Assembly (NCBI GenBank): GCA_034696485.1
Contig: JAQIWT010000361.1
Location: 1-22,356 of the forward strand
DNA length: 22,356 bases
Direction of reading: 5' to 3'
Source of the DNA: Isohypsibius dastychi
Taxonomy: Eukaryota; Tardigrada; Eutardigrada; Parachela; Isohypsibiidae
The position numbers and the translations under genes are program-made. The notes below the pieces were generated by a model. It ran no database searches. It worked only from the letters and a program-made list of their open reading frames with translations, and was not told the origin of the DNA. Of the stretch, positions 1-9,700 are shown one piece after another (the stretch's first letter is position 1; each line of letters opens with the position of its first letter).

Positions 1-54
1 CGGATTGGTCGATTTACCAGGCCTCAGTTGGGCGGAGGTCTGATTATTCCAGGT

Positions 55-138
55 CAAGCTACATCTTGGGCTGGGGGACTGGGGGGCAGCGAGATTATGA
101 TCGCAAAAGTCGGCGGCGAGATTACGTTTTATGCCGGC
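55..138. repeat. Partial MITE, right half, same family as 18208-18403
   Basis: This stretch matches the right half of the palindromic element at 18208-18403. Both contain AGCTACATCTT, then a G-rich run ending GGGGGGCAGCGA, then TCGCAAA, a GTCGGCGGCGAG-like block and ACGTTTTATGCCGG. Aligned by eye the two are roughly 75-80% alike. The left half is missing because it would lie at or beyond the window edge, or has diverged in 1-54. It has no coding potential. Confidence 0.7.
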
Positions 139-742
139 TAGACAGCGGCTTGTTTCCCACTATCGCAACTTGAAAAATCGATTTCTTTTTTACTAAATGG
201 CTATTGAACAAAATGTGACCTTTTTGCTGGTACTACATACACCAAATGATGATTTTTCACTCTGCTCTCTTACAGGATTATTTCGAGGATCTCAGTGTGC
301 AATTCCGACTTTCAGAATTTGATTGGAATTCTGCAAAACAAAAGTTACTTATTCCGGTTCGTCATTTCCGTCTACATTAGAAACTATTTTGGTCGTCAAC
401 TTAATTTTATTTTTAGATTCTACAATACATGATATCTCGTATTGCTTGGAAGCAGTTGCCCCGCTCCCTCTGTTATGGTCATCATTCCTTGCAGAAACCC
501 GGCCTTTCAGACGTTTCAGTTTTCATGTGCGATTCTGCAAATTGGAGTTTATATTTTGCCTTTTGTTCCTCATTTATTCTACAGACCAAATCTAAAAAGA
601 TGATCCGATAAAGCCAACCGAAATACTGTTCTCCAGTTCCGATGGTCAATATTTAGTGAAAACTGCATTCGGTACAAACTCCAGCTGCCCACAAACTCGC
701 TTTCAGCTCGTAGCGGTAAAGACAGAACGAGCTACCAAAAGG
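139..742. other. Intergenic: 3' flank of the HTATIP2-like gene
   Basis: No gene is supported here. The short open frames have no family resemblance. The stretch at about 500-660, read on the minus strand, resembles 4690-4830 read on the plus strand; both contain TTTGCAGAATCGC followed by GAAAACTGAA. This makes it the 3' flank shared with the inverted partial duplication described at 4322-4830. Confidence 0.5.
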
Positions 743-1923
743 CTAAGATGGAATGTGTGGAAAGGGCTCTTTGCCAAGTTGGAACATGCGTTGGTTTTCG
801 AGGCGTTCAGTTCCCTGTGGTCCATCATTAATGGTGGCCATGACCATAGCTCGAGCCATAACTTCAATGGGTGTGGTGAATAGGGAATAAGCAGGCGAAT
901 GGTGTGAGGACTGGCTTGATCTGACCACAGAGAGAGAAGACACTCAGCTTTTGTTTACGTTTTATGTGAATACGATTGAACTTACAAAGTATTTCTCCTT
1001 CGGTCGGTGTTCAACTCTGTCAACCAGAATATACCTACGCAAAGCAGGAGTGAAATGTTGGGAGATCGGTGAATTTGTCATAATGTACTCACTTGGGGCG
1101 ATAGAGGTTTACACGCTGAAATCCCATCTCGGACAACTCTCGCTCCACTTGACCCTTTGTAGCAAATTAACCTTATTGAGCCACGATAATTACATTCAGA
1201 ATTACGAGAACTTCTGTCGAAACGGTTTCAAAAAGGTCATCCATAAAACTCGCTAGGTTTCGGACCACAGAATTCTGATCGTGGCCATTAAGTCCACTGC
1301 TGACTGATTTCTGAGACTGCGAAGCGTACAGCTTGAATTCGAGAAAGTCCTAGAATTTCATAATTTTTCCGATTTGAAGGCTGTTGAGTGTTTGTTTACC
1401 TTTGTGCGCAAATAGAGTAGTCTACTTTTCTCATGAGCGCCATTCGATGACACAAGGTGAAAATGTTGACAGGCGGCTTCCTTGAGAAGTTTTGCAGCGT
1501 TGATCACATAATCATGCTCGATTCGAATGAAACCTTCCTACAATCACTCAATTTCACATCTTAATATCTCTGAGAAAATTAGAGAAAACATACGACTCCG
1601 GCCGTTCCTCTAGTTGTTCCAAGACAGCAATAAGGAACATCTGCTCCTTCAAAGTCTTTTCTCTCCATATGGTCGAAATCTATCATCCGTCCGTGGTCAA
1701 TGCACAGAGAAACAAGATGGCACATGGACTCACTTACAAATTTCTTCATCTCTTCGTTGTCATAATCCAGTTTCTTTCGAAAAACGAGGATAACTCGGGA
1801 GAAGATTTTGAGATTGGCAATTTCTTCCAGAATCGCTTTTCCGCTTTCTCCACTTCCCCCGATAACAAGACAAGTTTTGTTCAGAGCTCGATAAGCCTCT
1901 AGGAGCGTTGATCTCTCAACCAT
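743..1923 (-). CDS. HTATIP2/TIP30-like oxidoreductase, five exons, intact
   Basis: This is an NAD(P)-binding atypical short-chain dehydrogenase of the HTATIP2 (TIP30/CC3) family, cytoplasmic or nuclear in other animals. Minus-strand exons: 1923-1594, 1537-1400, 1154-1093, 1034-986 and 910-743. All junctions have GT..AG borders (GTATGT, GTAAAC, GTGAGT, GTAAGT donors) and keep one frame, giving 747 nt or 248 residues; the human protein has 242. The N-terminus has the Rossmann motif VIGGSGESG. Family landmarks follow in order: CCLGTTRGTAG, EGFIRIEHDYV, HFHLVSSNGA, KGQVERELSEMGF and, near the end, IEVMARAMV with LENQRM. The start at 1923 was chosen because the family N-terminus begins there; the open frame continues upstream without resemblance. 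An insert of about 13 residues follows KKLDYDNEEMKKF; it begins GTAAGT and could be a short intron, but removing it to the nearest AG breaks the frame, so it is kept. Family assignment is strong. Confidence 0.9.
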
Positions 1924-2569
1924 TTTCAATTGCAATGGAAAGACCGAAAAAAGACGAGGTGAAAAATTACTGATGTGGTGCTGAGTATAAAGGTAGACTG
2001 TGCAGTGTGATGCCAATCGATCACCGATGCCATGAACCATGCGTTTTTGCCAGCACGTTATCATCAGACTGAGCCTAAAAGGTACAAAGAGAATCTAATC
2101 GAAGAATATGAGCGAGAGTTGAGAGCAGTCCGTCATTCCCTGCATGCTCAAACTGAAGACAAATAATGTGACGTATTTCTGCTTTGTAAGTGAATACTGA
2201 TTTTGCAAGCTTGCTGGATGTGTTTGCTTCTAAGCAGTCCAAGCTGTAAACTATTATGTGTAAAGAAATACGAAGCTGTAAGGCTGAGACCTGTACGGTG
2301 ACCTGACATGTCTCATTATTGAACCGGTATTAACGTTCCGGTTTTCTCGAGACAAGTACGAATACACGGGAAAACAGTGAGGCCTTTCTGCGCTTGGTTG
2401 TTTCATTTCAATGTTCTGGCATGACGACACCAAAATCCGACTGCACAAACGATTTCAGCTTGATTCCTATCAAATAACGGGAAACATGAATCCGAGGAGA
2501 TCCTAAATTTAGAAGAACCAAAATCCCAAATCCGAAACGCTAGTTACTCTGAGCCGGAGTGGGCAAATT
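1924..2569. other. Intergenic, nothing identified
   Basis: This is the 5' flank of the HTATIP2-like gene and presumably contains its promoter. I see no convincing TATA box on the minus strand. Two short open frames here have no recognisable composition or family resemblance. Confidence 0.4.
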
Positions 2570-2746
2570 TTATTTCATAAACAGAAGATCGTCAAGCTTA
2601 GACGGTTTCAAACATGTTTGCTGCTCAGTGATGGTGTTACCGGCGTCGAGGAACAAACGCTGTGACGCAGCACTGGTTGCTTGAACGGCAAGGATGTGGT
2701 CTGGGAGAAGCTTGAGCTCAGGAAGTTTGGTTGGTCGAAGTTACCG
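2570..2746 (-). pseudogene. hAT transposase C-terminal dimerisation fragment
   Basis: Reading the minus strand into the stop at 2570-2572 gives about 55 residues typical of the hAT C-terminal dimerisation region. They include LPELKLLPDHILAVQATSAA, then SQRLFLDAGNTITEQQTCL and a final DDLLFMK. The hallmark of this region is the small-residue stretch followed by S-x-R-x-F, a G-N/R turn and a leucine-rich helix near the C-terminus. An in-frame stop lies just upstream at about 2746, and no catalytic RNase H-like part is recognisable up to about 3040. I take it as a relic of a hAT transposon. It is not the missing tail of the plus-strand hAT fragment at 7960-8680, since orientation and distance differ. 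Confidence 0.7.
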
Positions 2747-3443
2747 ATACTCGAAGAGACCTTGGTATGCCAGTGGAAGAGGAAGGCTTTGGTAAACCAA
2801 GATTTCGTCGGAAGGAGATGGATGCGAGTCAGCATACTGCATGAAGCGCTCGAATCTAGTATTACTAGATTGCAAATTTTAAGAGTCAATGTCGATACTC
2901 CTGGTCCTAGTATGAACTTTTGAAAAAGATGCATTGCTCGGTTTTCAAAACGACGATTGACAGCAATTCCGTAATAGTCTACGTTGGTCGAGAATCTGAT
3001 ACCAGATTCAAGGTTCTTCCGCTTTTTTCCTGGTGTCATCAGCGCATATCGATATCTATAACATCATTCTCAAGTAGAGTCCATGTTTAACGGTGAAAGA
3101 ACCAGTAGTATTTTTTAGCAAATTCCACGAAGAGATTCCACTGAGTATTGAATCAGTATTCAGTCTCAATTAAGTGCCCTCCCTCTCTATCGCTTCATTG
3201 TTCATAGTGCATTGTTCTATCTCCTTGCTTGAGGTTTCACGGGCTTTTCTCGGAATTTAAGTTTCGTGATATAGTCCACTGCTGATCTAATCAGTCTATT
3301 CGGTTTTAACCAAGTCGGATCTGTTTTCAAGTTTTCAGTTTTCAAGAAAATTACGCGGCGCTGCGCTCATGGCATGTTCGGAAAGGTGCCTGAAAGCGGG
3401 GCTGCGGTCCTTACCCTCCAAGGACAACGGTCTCAAACCCCCA
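2747..3443. other. Between hAT relic and BTB gene, no clear gene
   Basis: A 143-codon minus-strand frame (2608-3039) covers part of this stretch, but its sequence is low in family signals and overlaps the better-supported hAT frame. It may include degraded transposase sequence. Nothing else is identified. Confidence 0.35.
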
Positions 3444-3478
3444 GGACTGTGGTTTCAAGCCCTTTAAAACCACAGTCC
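3444..3478. repeat. Perfect 12-bp stem-loop just after the BTB stop codon
   Basis: GGACTGTGGTTT (3444-3455) is perfectly complementary to AAACCACAGTCC (3467-3478), with an 11-nt loop. On the minus strand it begins about seven bases after the BTB stop codon at 3485-3487, so it would fall in the 3' UTR of that transcript. Function is unknown. Confidence 0.6.
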
Positions 3479-3484
3479 GTGATT

Positions 3485-4068
3485 TTAAAACGTTGAAGCT
3501 TCTCTGCTCAAACCAACAAGGCCGTGGAACTCCTCTGGAGTGGAATAGCACCACATAATAACCGGGATGTTGTAGAGTTTCATTTCATCTCGAATCAATT
3601 CAGAAAGACAATCGGAAAGGTCATCCATCTGGAGAAAATTCGCAGCACCAACGAGGTCCGAAAGGTTACTGTGATCCCTCATCTCCATCAATCCAGTCGA
3701 ATCCAGCTCAATCAGACTAAAAATGTGTGGATGAATGAAATCCACACTCTTAAGCAAAAATATAATTCTCACTTTTTGAAGACATCAAGTGAAATATTCT
3801 CGAGTTTGATTTCAGGAGTCGAGGCTGCTTTATCGCGAGTCCAGCGTTCCACAAAAGATCGAAAGTATTCACTGTTTTGGACGAGATAACTTTTGCGACA
3901 AACAAGGGCATCATCCTCTTCTCCTTCCCCACGAACAATAATCTGGTCATGGATTCTCAGGTTCAACTGTTCTTGGAGAATTTTCAGCAAGCCATCAGCG
4001 TCATATTCAAACAACTCGATGTAGGGCTTTCCATTCTTCTCGATTACAAGTCTTGCAGGCCAATCCAT
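3485..4068 (-). CDS. Small BTB/POZ-domain protein, two exons
   Basis: Minus-strand exons 4068-3773 and 3716-3485 are joined across a 56-bp intron (GTGAGA..TTTTTAG), giving 175 residues. The middle has the BTB core pattern: a hydrophobic strand and C-R-K-S-Y-L followed by NSEYFRSF, where BTB proteins have the H-x-x-x-L-x-x-x-S-x-Y-F signature. Next come EIKLENISLDVFK and, after the intron, LVGAANFLQMDDLSDCL, the usual A-A-x-x-L-Q-x-x-x-L-x-x-x-C helix pair. BTB domains mediate dimerisation and often act as Cullin-3 adaptors. No Kelch, MATH, BACK or zinc-finger part follows, so this is either a BTB-only protein or the remains of a longer one. The start at 4068 is the first Met that leaves a complete domain; the frame is open further upstream. 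The segment joining the two helices is shorter than usual. Confidence 0.7.
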
Positions 4069-4280
4069 TTCGGACACGAAATATTCGAATGCGATGCAAG
4101 AAATATTCGGGATTACATTGCAGAAAATGGAAATGTAAAATGAAACGGTCTCTGCCCAGCCTGATTGAAAATGCCAAGATTGATTGTCTAAATTTGCCGA
4201 TCTCGTACCCATGAGCTATCCGCGAAGTCAGTGGAACAGTACTCGCTCAATATTAAGCACATCTTGATTCAAACAAGATA

Positions 4281-4307
4281 GGGGGGGGGGGGCACGACCC
4301 CCCCCCC
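4281..4307. repeat. G12/C10 homopolymer hairpin
   Basis: Twelve Gs (4281-4292), CACGA, then ten Cs (4298-4307) form a potential GC-only stem. It lies about 15 bp upstream of the point where the HTATIP2-like partial copy begins, so it may mark the duplication breakpoint. Homopolymer lengths may be affected by sequencing error. Confidence 0.6.
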
Positions 4308-4321
4308 TCTGTTTTGGGATC

Positions 4322-4477
4322 ATGGCTCGAGCAATGGTCATGGCCACCATTTATGATGGACCACAAGGAACTGAACAACTCGAAAACCAACGCATGTTAG
4401 AACTTATCAAAGAACTTTTTCCGCACGCCTTACCTTTGCCCGCTGGTCAGTTAGATCGTCCTGTAATCATGCTCTGA
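4322..4477 (+). pseudogene. Inverted partial copy of the HTATIP2-like last exon
   Basis: Bases from 4322 match the last exon of the minus-strand HTATIP2-like gene in opposite orientation. The copy begins MARAMVMATI and contains DGPQGTE and LENQRM, as in the parent. The first 75 nt differ at about five positions. Similarity starts abruptly at the ATG equivalent to an internal Met of the parent, so the Rossmann fold and all upstream exons are absent. The open frame ends at 4475-4477 after 51 codons, and its last 20 residues differ from the parent. It is best read as a non-functional duplicate, although a 51-codon frame remains open. Confidence 0.8.
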
Positions 4478-4499
4478 CCACAAAAATATTCTCAACGCA

Positions 4500-4830
4500 G
4501 TCCAAGTTCGCACTGAACGCCATTTTCAGTGTACGGTTTTTATCGAACTGAGAAATAATTTTTTGATTGGATCATGTCACTCTGGTTTTATTTCCATCGA
4601 ATAACTGAAAAACAAAATAATGTTTTGACTACAAAATAATTCTCGTCGAAGTCCAATTTCTGTATTGATCAATATTGATCAATCTGTATTGAATGTAGTA
4701 TGGTTACCATCGAACTTGGGAATAATATTTTGACTTGACTATGTTCCTTTTGTGTTGGTTCCAACAGTGAATGAATAACAAAACGCACCATAGATTCCGA
4801 TTTGCAGAATCGCTCAAGAAAACTGAAGAA
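4500..4830. repeat. Duplicated 3' flank with internal AT-rich repeats
   Basis: This follows the partial copy and resembles the 3' flank of the parent gene (minus strand of about 500-660), including ACCATCG-AACT and TTTGCAGAATCGC blocks. Within it a unit of the form TTATCGAACT..GAAATAATTTTTTGATTGG is repeated with variation at about 4537, 4595 and 4705, so the copy appears expanded relative to the parent. It has no coding potential. Confidence 0.5.
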
Positions 4831-5350
4831 CATCCAAAACGTCGATCGTGAAGAACTGTTAAATCCAAAATGAAACATAGAAAACCCGATAAAATCCAAT
4901 CAAGAATAAACACGGTTCATCAAAACTCGGCCTTCGGATACTTCCGGTACTTTCATGCAACGACAGCCAGAATTGATGAAGCGAAAAATCATGGAGAATC
5001 TGAAAGAAAACAAAATTAATCAAAAGTTTTAAACTTTGCTCGGAGAAGACGGACCGGAAACAGAACAGTTTGGAGTGCAGAAACCCATTTAACTTCCGGA
5101 AACCGAAATTGCGAACTTCTATCCATTTCCCCAATAGCAGAATGCACTCCTGATATAAAAGAATGATCAAGAGTTCATAATAAAGATTTAAAATGTGTTT
5201 TCCATAAAAGGTCACGTCAGTTTGAATTCTTCTGTTATCAATCAGTTTGTTGAATAAAACCGTTCGGAAAGTGTTGAGAGAATGGAAAAAAAGCCGCCGA
5301 ACAGACTGCAAAAACCGGCAAGGAGCTAAATTTCCGTCTCCAGAACTTAC

Positions 5351-5428
5351 GGTGAATTTCCGGTGGATTGTCAGAAGCGTGATGACAATCGCCGGAAACA
5401 GGAGAAATCGTAACCGGAAGTTGTCCAT
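5351..5428 (-). CDS. Possible first exon encoding a signal anchor
   Basis: On the minus strand an ATG at 5428 opens a 26-codon frame (MDNFRLRFLLFPAIVITLLT, then IHRKFT) that stops exactly at a GTAAGT donor. The composition is that of a signal peptide or type II membrane anchor. No downstream exon could be identified with confidence. AG acceptors exist at about 5150 and 5000 on the minus strand, but the frames after them show no family pattern. It is a candidate only. Confidence 0.3.
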
Positions 5429-6271
5429 CCTGTCCAAAAGCACTACCTGCGTTCATAACAAAATTCCAGGCAAATTGTGAATTGCGAAAAAAACATGCTG
5501 CATTCCAACCTTCCGTCGGCAGTGAAGAAGATGGATAATAAAATAATTCGAACCAAGAAGGAAGACGTAAGGTCAGGTCCAAATATCGAGTGGCGAAGAC
5601 AACTGCATAAAGAATCGGAGTTTTTGGAGAGATTTCTGGAAGACTGGGTTTTTAAAAAGGGAAAGAAAACGAGAATGAGAACATCCGGAAAGATACCTGT
5701 TGGAGATTTTGGTGTGGAGACTGCAAGGAGGAGAACAAGCTGACTCGGAATAAGAAACACATCGCCACATATATGTAACAAGTTACGCTGGATTGACATT
5801 ATCTGGATGAAAAAGGTGGGAAGATAAACTGGAAGGAAGAAAAGGAGTGCTTTCTTGAATAAGTTCGCTCCGGACCTTCAGTTGGGACAGGCGCCCACAC
5901 TCGGACAGCTGATGGTAAACCATTCAAATCAGCCCACCAAATCAATCAAGGCAGTGGTGGGCTTTGCTGGGCGATGGTCGAGCATGCATTACTATACTTG
6001 CTCTCCACTTCTAACCTTTCATACCGTCATTTCTGGATGTTATCGTTTTCCGACTGAAGTTTGTTTTATACAAAGGACTATTTTCAAAGCTTCAGCGTCA
6101 ACACACTTACAGATGCCAAAAGTTAAAAGATCCACGAATTTGCAGTTTGGACAGCACTTCCGGTACAGCTCCTTCGAACAGAAAAGCTGATTTCAGTTCG
6201 GAATTGCGGACAATTAATCAGATAATTTGTGATCATTAGGTCACGTCAAATATGGATAGATTATGAAGAAC
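5429..6271. other. Intergenic, no supported gene
   Basis: Several overlapping open frames on both strands (up to about 118 codons) lack family resemblance or consistent splice structure. Nothing can be assigned. Confidence 0.35.
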
Positions 6272-6341
6272 CAGTGCTGGAACTCCGGGGGGGTAGGGGG
6301 GTAATTTACTCCTCTATGCAGGAAAGGGTAGCGTTCATTTA

Positions 6342-6369
6342 GCCTACCCCCCCGACCGGGGGGGTAGGC
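6342..6369. repeat. Perfect 13-bp palindrome with C7/G7 core
   Basis: GCCTACCCCCCCG (6342-6354) and CGGGGGGGTAGGC (6357-6369) are perfect reverse complements separated by AC. Upstream, 6287-6301 has two more G-runs (G7-TA-G6). It lies just inside the putative left transposon end and may be a subterminal repeat of that element. Confidence 0.7.
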
Positions 6370-6547
6370 CGTGACGGTGGTTGAAAATTTTTTTTTAGTA
6401 CAGATTTATGGATTTTTCAACTGCTGAGTGCTCTGTGGTGCTGGGCAAAGCAGGCGCATACATTTATCGATCCCAGCCACAGCTGGTTACTTCATTTTTC
6501 TGCAAAAGGGCGACTTTCTTGATGTGTAGATGATTTCACTAGCGAAA

Positions 6548-7959
6548 ATGGCGGTTTTTTCACTGTTTTGCATGTTCTCTGTTTTTGTTACCACGAGCAT
6601 TGGAATAAATCTCAGAATGCTTCATTGTCCGATTTTGATCAGTGAGATCAATGTGAGAGAAAAATCAGACGTTGGAGATGTTGGAAGTTATGTGGAATTG
6701 AGGTCCTTGTGCAAGATGGAAGTCCCATTGACTGACATAGCTCTTGTAGTGTGGGACATGTCGCCTAACGCAAAGATGAAATTCAGGTTCGTAAGCTGGT
6801 AACGTTGTCCTACAGTTAATCGACCAGTATCGTTGAAGGTTTGACTTCGGGAACCACAGTATTTTGGATTATCTCGTCATTGGGGAGAAAAATATCTCCG
6901 AGCTTCTGCCTTTTGACAGATTCATTGCCGTCAACGATCCTAATTTTCTCGATGTTGCTAATGGGTCTCCAAATGCAATTATGTTATACCACAAATATTT
7001 GGATTCCAGTCAAACATTTGCTCCCTTCAACGTTCGCAATCTGCAAAGATCAAGGATTATCGATTTTGCCATCTATGCGGTTTCTGCCGAGCAGGCGTGT
7101 GAAGTTAGTCGTATTTCACACTTGTTTGATCGTACTCACAGCAACAAAACATCTCGACTTCTCATTGATGAGAGTGATTCGGATAGCCACAATTCAGGAA
7201 TTTGCCGAAGAGAAAACGCTCTGCCTTACATGTTCACCTATGAATACAAGACCAGTGATTTTTTCAAATGCTGCCATAGTCCTGGTCGACCTAATAACAG
7301 TCCCGCAATACCGAGTATTTGGGCCAATTCAGCGTGCCTTCATGTACGACATAAACGTGCTCCGGGGAAACCGGCGAAAGGTAACAGGATGGCTCCATGG
7401 AGAAAATGTTGAGGTTCATCACGGTTCATGTTTAGGAAAAAAAGCTCCCCAATGCCGTGCAATCAATGATTATTTCAAGGAACAAACGGCTCCCACTTTG
7501 CAAGAAGAAATGGATGCAACCGCGTCACAAGAAAGCACCACAGTGGAAGAAGTTTGCGAAACTATTTCGGAAGACCCTTTCGGCAACCCGTTATATGATT
7601 CAGGTAAGCCTTGGTTATTTACTCTCGCTAGTGTATTTATCCTTAATGTTCTCCGTTACAGAAGAGCTTACTGACTGTGCCAAAGATCACAGCGCAGTTA
7701 TTCATATGGATGTGGACCCGATCACTGTGGAGGACGATGACGTTTCTGTGGTTAGATCATCGAAGTGAGACATGCTTATGAATAACTGAGATAGTTCAGC
7801 GAGACTTTAGTTGCATTTTGACATTTCAGTTATGGTGGTGACCATTACAACTCCGCTTCTGAAGTTGGGAGTGAAAATGAAGGATCAGAGGAGCCCGATG
7901 ACGTTGTCGTTCAAGAAGATGTTGTCACAGGGAAGCAGACGATCTATCTTAATCGTTAA
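6548..7959 (+). CDS. Secreted protein, possible lamin-tail-like domain, acidic tail
   Basis: Five exons are proposed: 6548-6786, 6839-7173, 7280-7603, 7662-7764 and 7830-7959. All phases agree, giving 1131 nt or 376 residues. The N-terminus MAVFSLFCMFSVFVTTSIG is a signal peptide. The next ~170 residues have a lamin-tail-like pattern: ISEIN, then GSYVELR, a hydrophobic strand, DYLVIGEKN, and ANGSPNAIMLYH followed by RIIDFAIYAV. That assignment rests on pattern only. Exons 3-5 encode an acidic tail (for example VDPITVEDDDVSVV and SENEGSEEPDDVVVQEDVV). The exon-2 donor (GTGATT) and the first intron (52 bp, GTTCGT donor) are weak. Without the 106-bp intron at 7174-7279 the frame ends at 7412. 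After the stop TAA at 7957 the same frame continues directly into hAT transposase sequence, so the acidic exons may belong to the transposase rather than to the secreted gene. Confidence 0.5.
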
Positions 7960-8680
7960 GAACAAGCCAAATTCCAGAAGTTCACTAAAGCTAATGATCG
8001 ACTTGACTGGCTCAAGTTGAGGAAGGCCGATTATGCGATGTACTGTGTACCCTGCTCGATTCATCACAAGAGTGTTTATATAGATGCGAACCTAAAACAA
8101 GCAAAGCGCTCGAACAACTGGTACAAGGAGTATGGATCCACAAAACAAGGAGCTGGCGGGAAATCATCGAAACTTAAACAGCTGAAAAACGCTGTTGTAA
8201 AACACGAAGCAAGTGGCAGCATGTCCAGTGTGTGAAAATGGAAAAAGCAAAGCGTGCCATCGGACTTGAAGCCAATAAGCTGCGTCTCACGCGACTTGAA
8301 GAGGACGATATCAGAAAGAAAATGACGCCGACACTACGCATGTTCGATCTGGTGTACACTGAAACTTACTTGTATTTCCCGTATGTATCTCATGAAATCC
8401 TCCTACAAACTGTCAAGCGCCTGGTTGAGGATAATCGGATGGAAAATGTACACGAAAGTCGGAAATCAGCGGCTGACATTTCGAAGTACATCTCATCGTT
8501 CATTCATTGCCGTCTCGCATCGTTTCTGAATGAGCATTAACCATATTTCAGCATTCTAATTGATGAATCAACGGATTGCGGAGGAGACCAGAACCTGTTT
8601 CTCTATATTCGCACTATTCATGATGAACAACCCGTGAATTTTTTCTGGGGTCTGAAACTTCTTATTATGTTTTATGTTTT
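7960..8680 (+). pseudogene. hAT-family (ZNF862-like) transposase, broken N-terminal half
   Basis: The plus strand encodes a degraded transposase of the hAT superfamily, close to the ZNF862/KIAA1586-like type. It has an N-terminal TTF-like zinc-binding stretch (DRLDWLKLRKADYAMYCVPC, then IHHK), a helical linker, and the start of the RNase H-like catalytic domain, FSILIDESTDCGGDQNLF, with its first catalytic Asp. Breaks: a frameshift at about 8212-8216 (between KHEASG and the VQCVKMEKAKRA frame), and an in-frame TAA at 8538-8540 just before the ILIDESTD motif. Resemblance ends near 8680, so most of the catalytic domain and the dimerisation tail are missing. The reading frame upstream of 7960 is continuous with the acidic exons of the preceding gene except for the single TAA at 7957. 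Confidence 0.8.
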
Positions 8681-9082
8681 CAAACTTTTACAAGCAAGTG
8701 AAGTGTTTCTGTATACAAACGGGGTGACCCACCTCCTCATTACTTCTATTCCACCACTGCTTAAGTATTTATTATATTAAAAGAAATATGTTATTGTTGA
8801 CTTAAGTTCAGACTACATATACTTTTGTGGATCACATCCCTTCAACAATACGCTGGCTCCACAATGTTGTGGTTGATGTATTCTCACGGAAACAGTCTGG
8901 TCGAGGCTTAGTTTTTGTTATCTCCGAGGATATTTAGGCGTTCTCCCCCAAGGATAAAGCTGACAACATCATTATTTTCTGGGCAGTGGCCGGCCAACTG
9001 CGCAGTTAAGTCTGCATCTAGTCAAGTGTCCAGTATACAATTTATTCTATACTCTTCATAGCCTCGGTAGCTTAACTAGAAA

Positions 9083-9373
9083 ATGTTTATTTTCGCTCTC
9101 TTCTTCTCTGCCTGTGTCGAGCCTCACTTTGGAGTTCCAGCGGATGATCACTTCCTCGCGGATGCCTGGTTCGACGGAGTCTTTTCGTTGGATCCTTGGA
9201 CCTTCCCGTCTACGGCCATGCCACTCCCCGTTGATAGCCCGGTTCCTCTCCACAGCCCTGTTCCAGCTCCAGATGCCCCACATTGGCTGACTGCCGTGAA
9301 ATCTCTTCTCTGGATTTGCGCACTCCTCGGGCTGAAAGCTCTCGCCACCATGATCTTCCACGGCACAAGATGA
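9083..9373 (+). CDS. Hypothetical small secreted or membrane protein, Pro-rich
   Basis: A 96-codon single-exon frame begins MFIFALFFSACVEPHFG, which resembles a signal peptide. It continues through an acidic/aromatic segment into a proline-rich repeat (PLPVDSPVPLHSPVPAPDAP) and ends with a hydrophobic helix (LLWICALLGLKALATMIF). I do not recognise the family. Opposite-strand frames of similar length overlap it, so coding status is uncertain. It lies between the transposase remnant and the putative right transposon end. Confidence 0.35.
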   Translation: MFIFALFFSACVEPHFGVPADDHFLADAWFDGVFSLDPWTFPSTAMPLPVDSPVPLHSPVPAPDAPHWLTAVKSLLWICALLGLKALATMIFHGTR

Positions 9374-9700
9374 ATGACTCGTCGCTTCAAGAAGCTGGAA
9401 ATGGAAGAAGCGTCGCTCGGGATTTCAAACGAAGGCCTGGTTCAGGATTCGATTGTTTAGTTTCACTTTCATCTTTTTCAGAACGATTTTGGTTTTACGG
9501 ACAGATTTTTTAATTTTCAAAGTTTGTTATATTGTGTAGTTTAAAGCGCCCAGGCTCATAACTGGTGAGAAAAAATTAAAGTTGTATCAGAACTTGCATT
9601 CGGTCGTAAGAAGTCAACACAAACGCGCGAGCGAAGCGAGCGCGAAGCGCAAAAATTTTTTGGAGAGTATGTTTTTTAAAAGCTACCCCCCTATGAAATT

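Noticed and set aside
951-1256. 101-codon plus-strand frame
   Set aside because: It lies opposite the exons and introns of the well-supported HTATIP2-like gene.
5443-5799. 118-codon minus-strand frame
   Set aside because: It overlaps other frames, has no family pattern and no consistent splice partners.
9148-9390. Minus-strand frames opposite the Pro-rich small ORF
   Set aside because: They lack a signal peptide or domain pattern. The plus-strand frame has both a hydrophobic start and a membrane-like end, so it was preferred.
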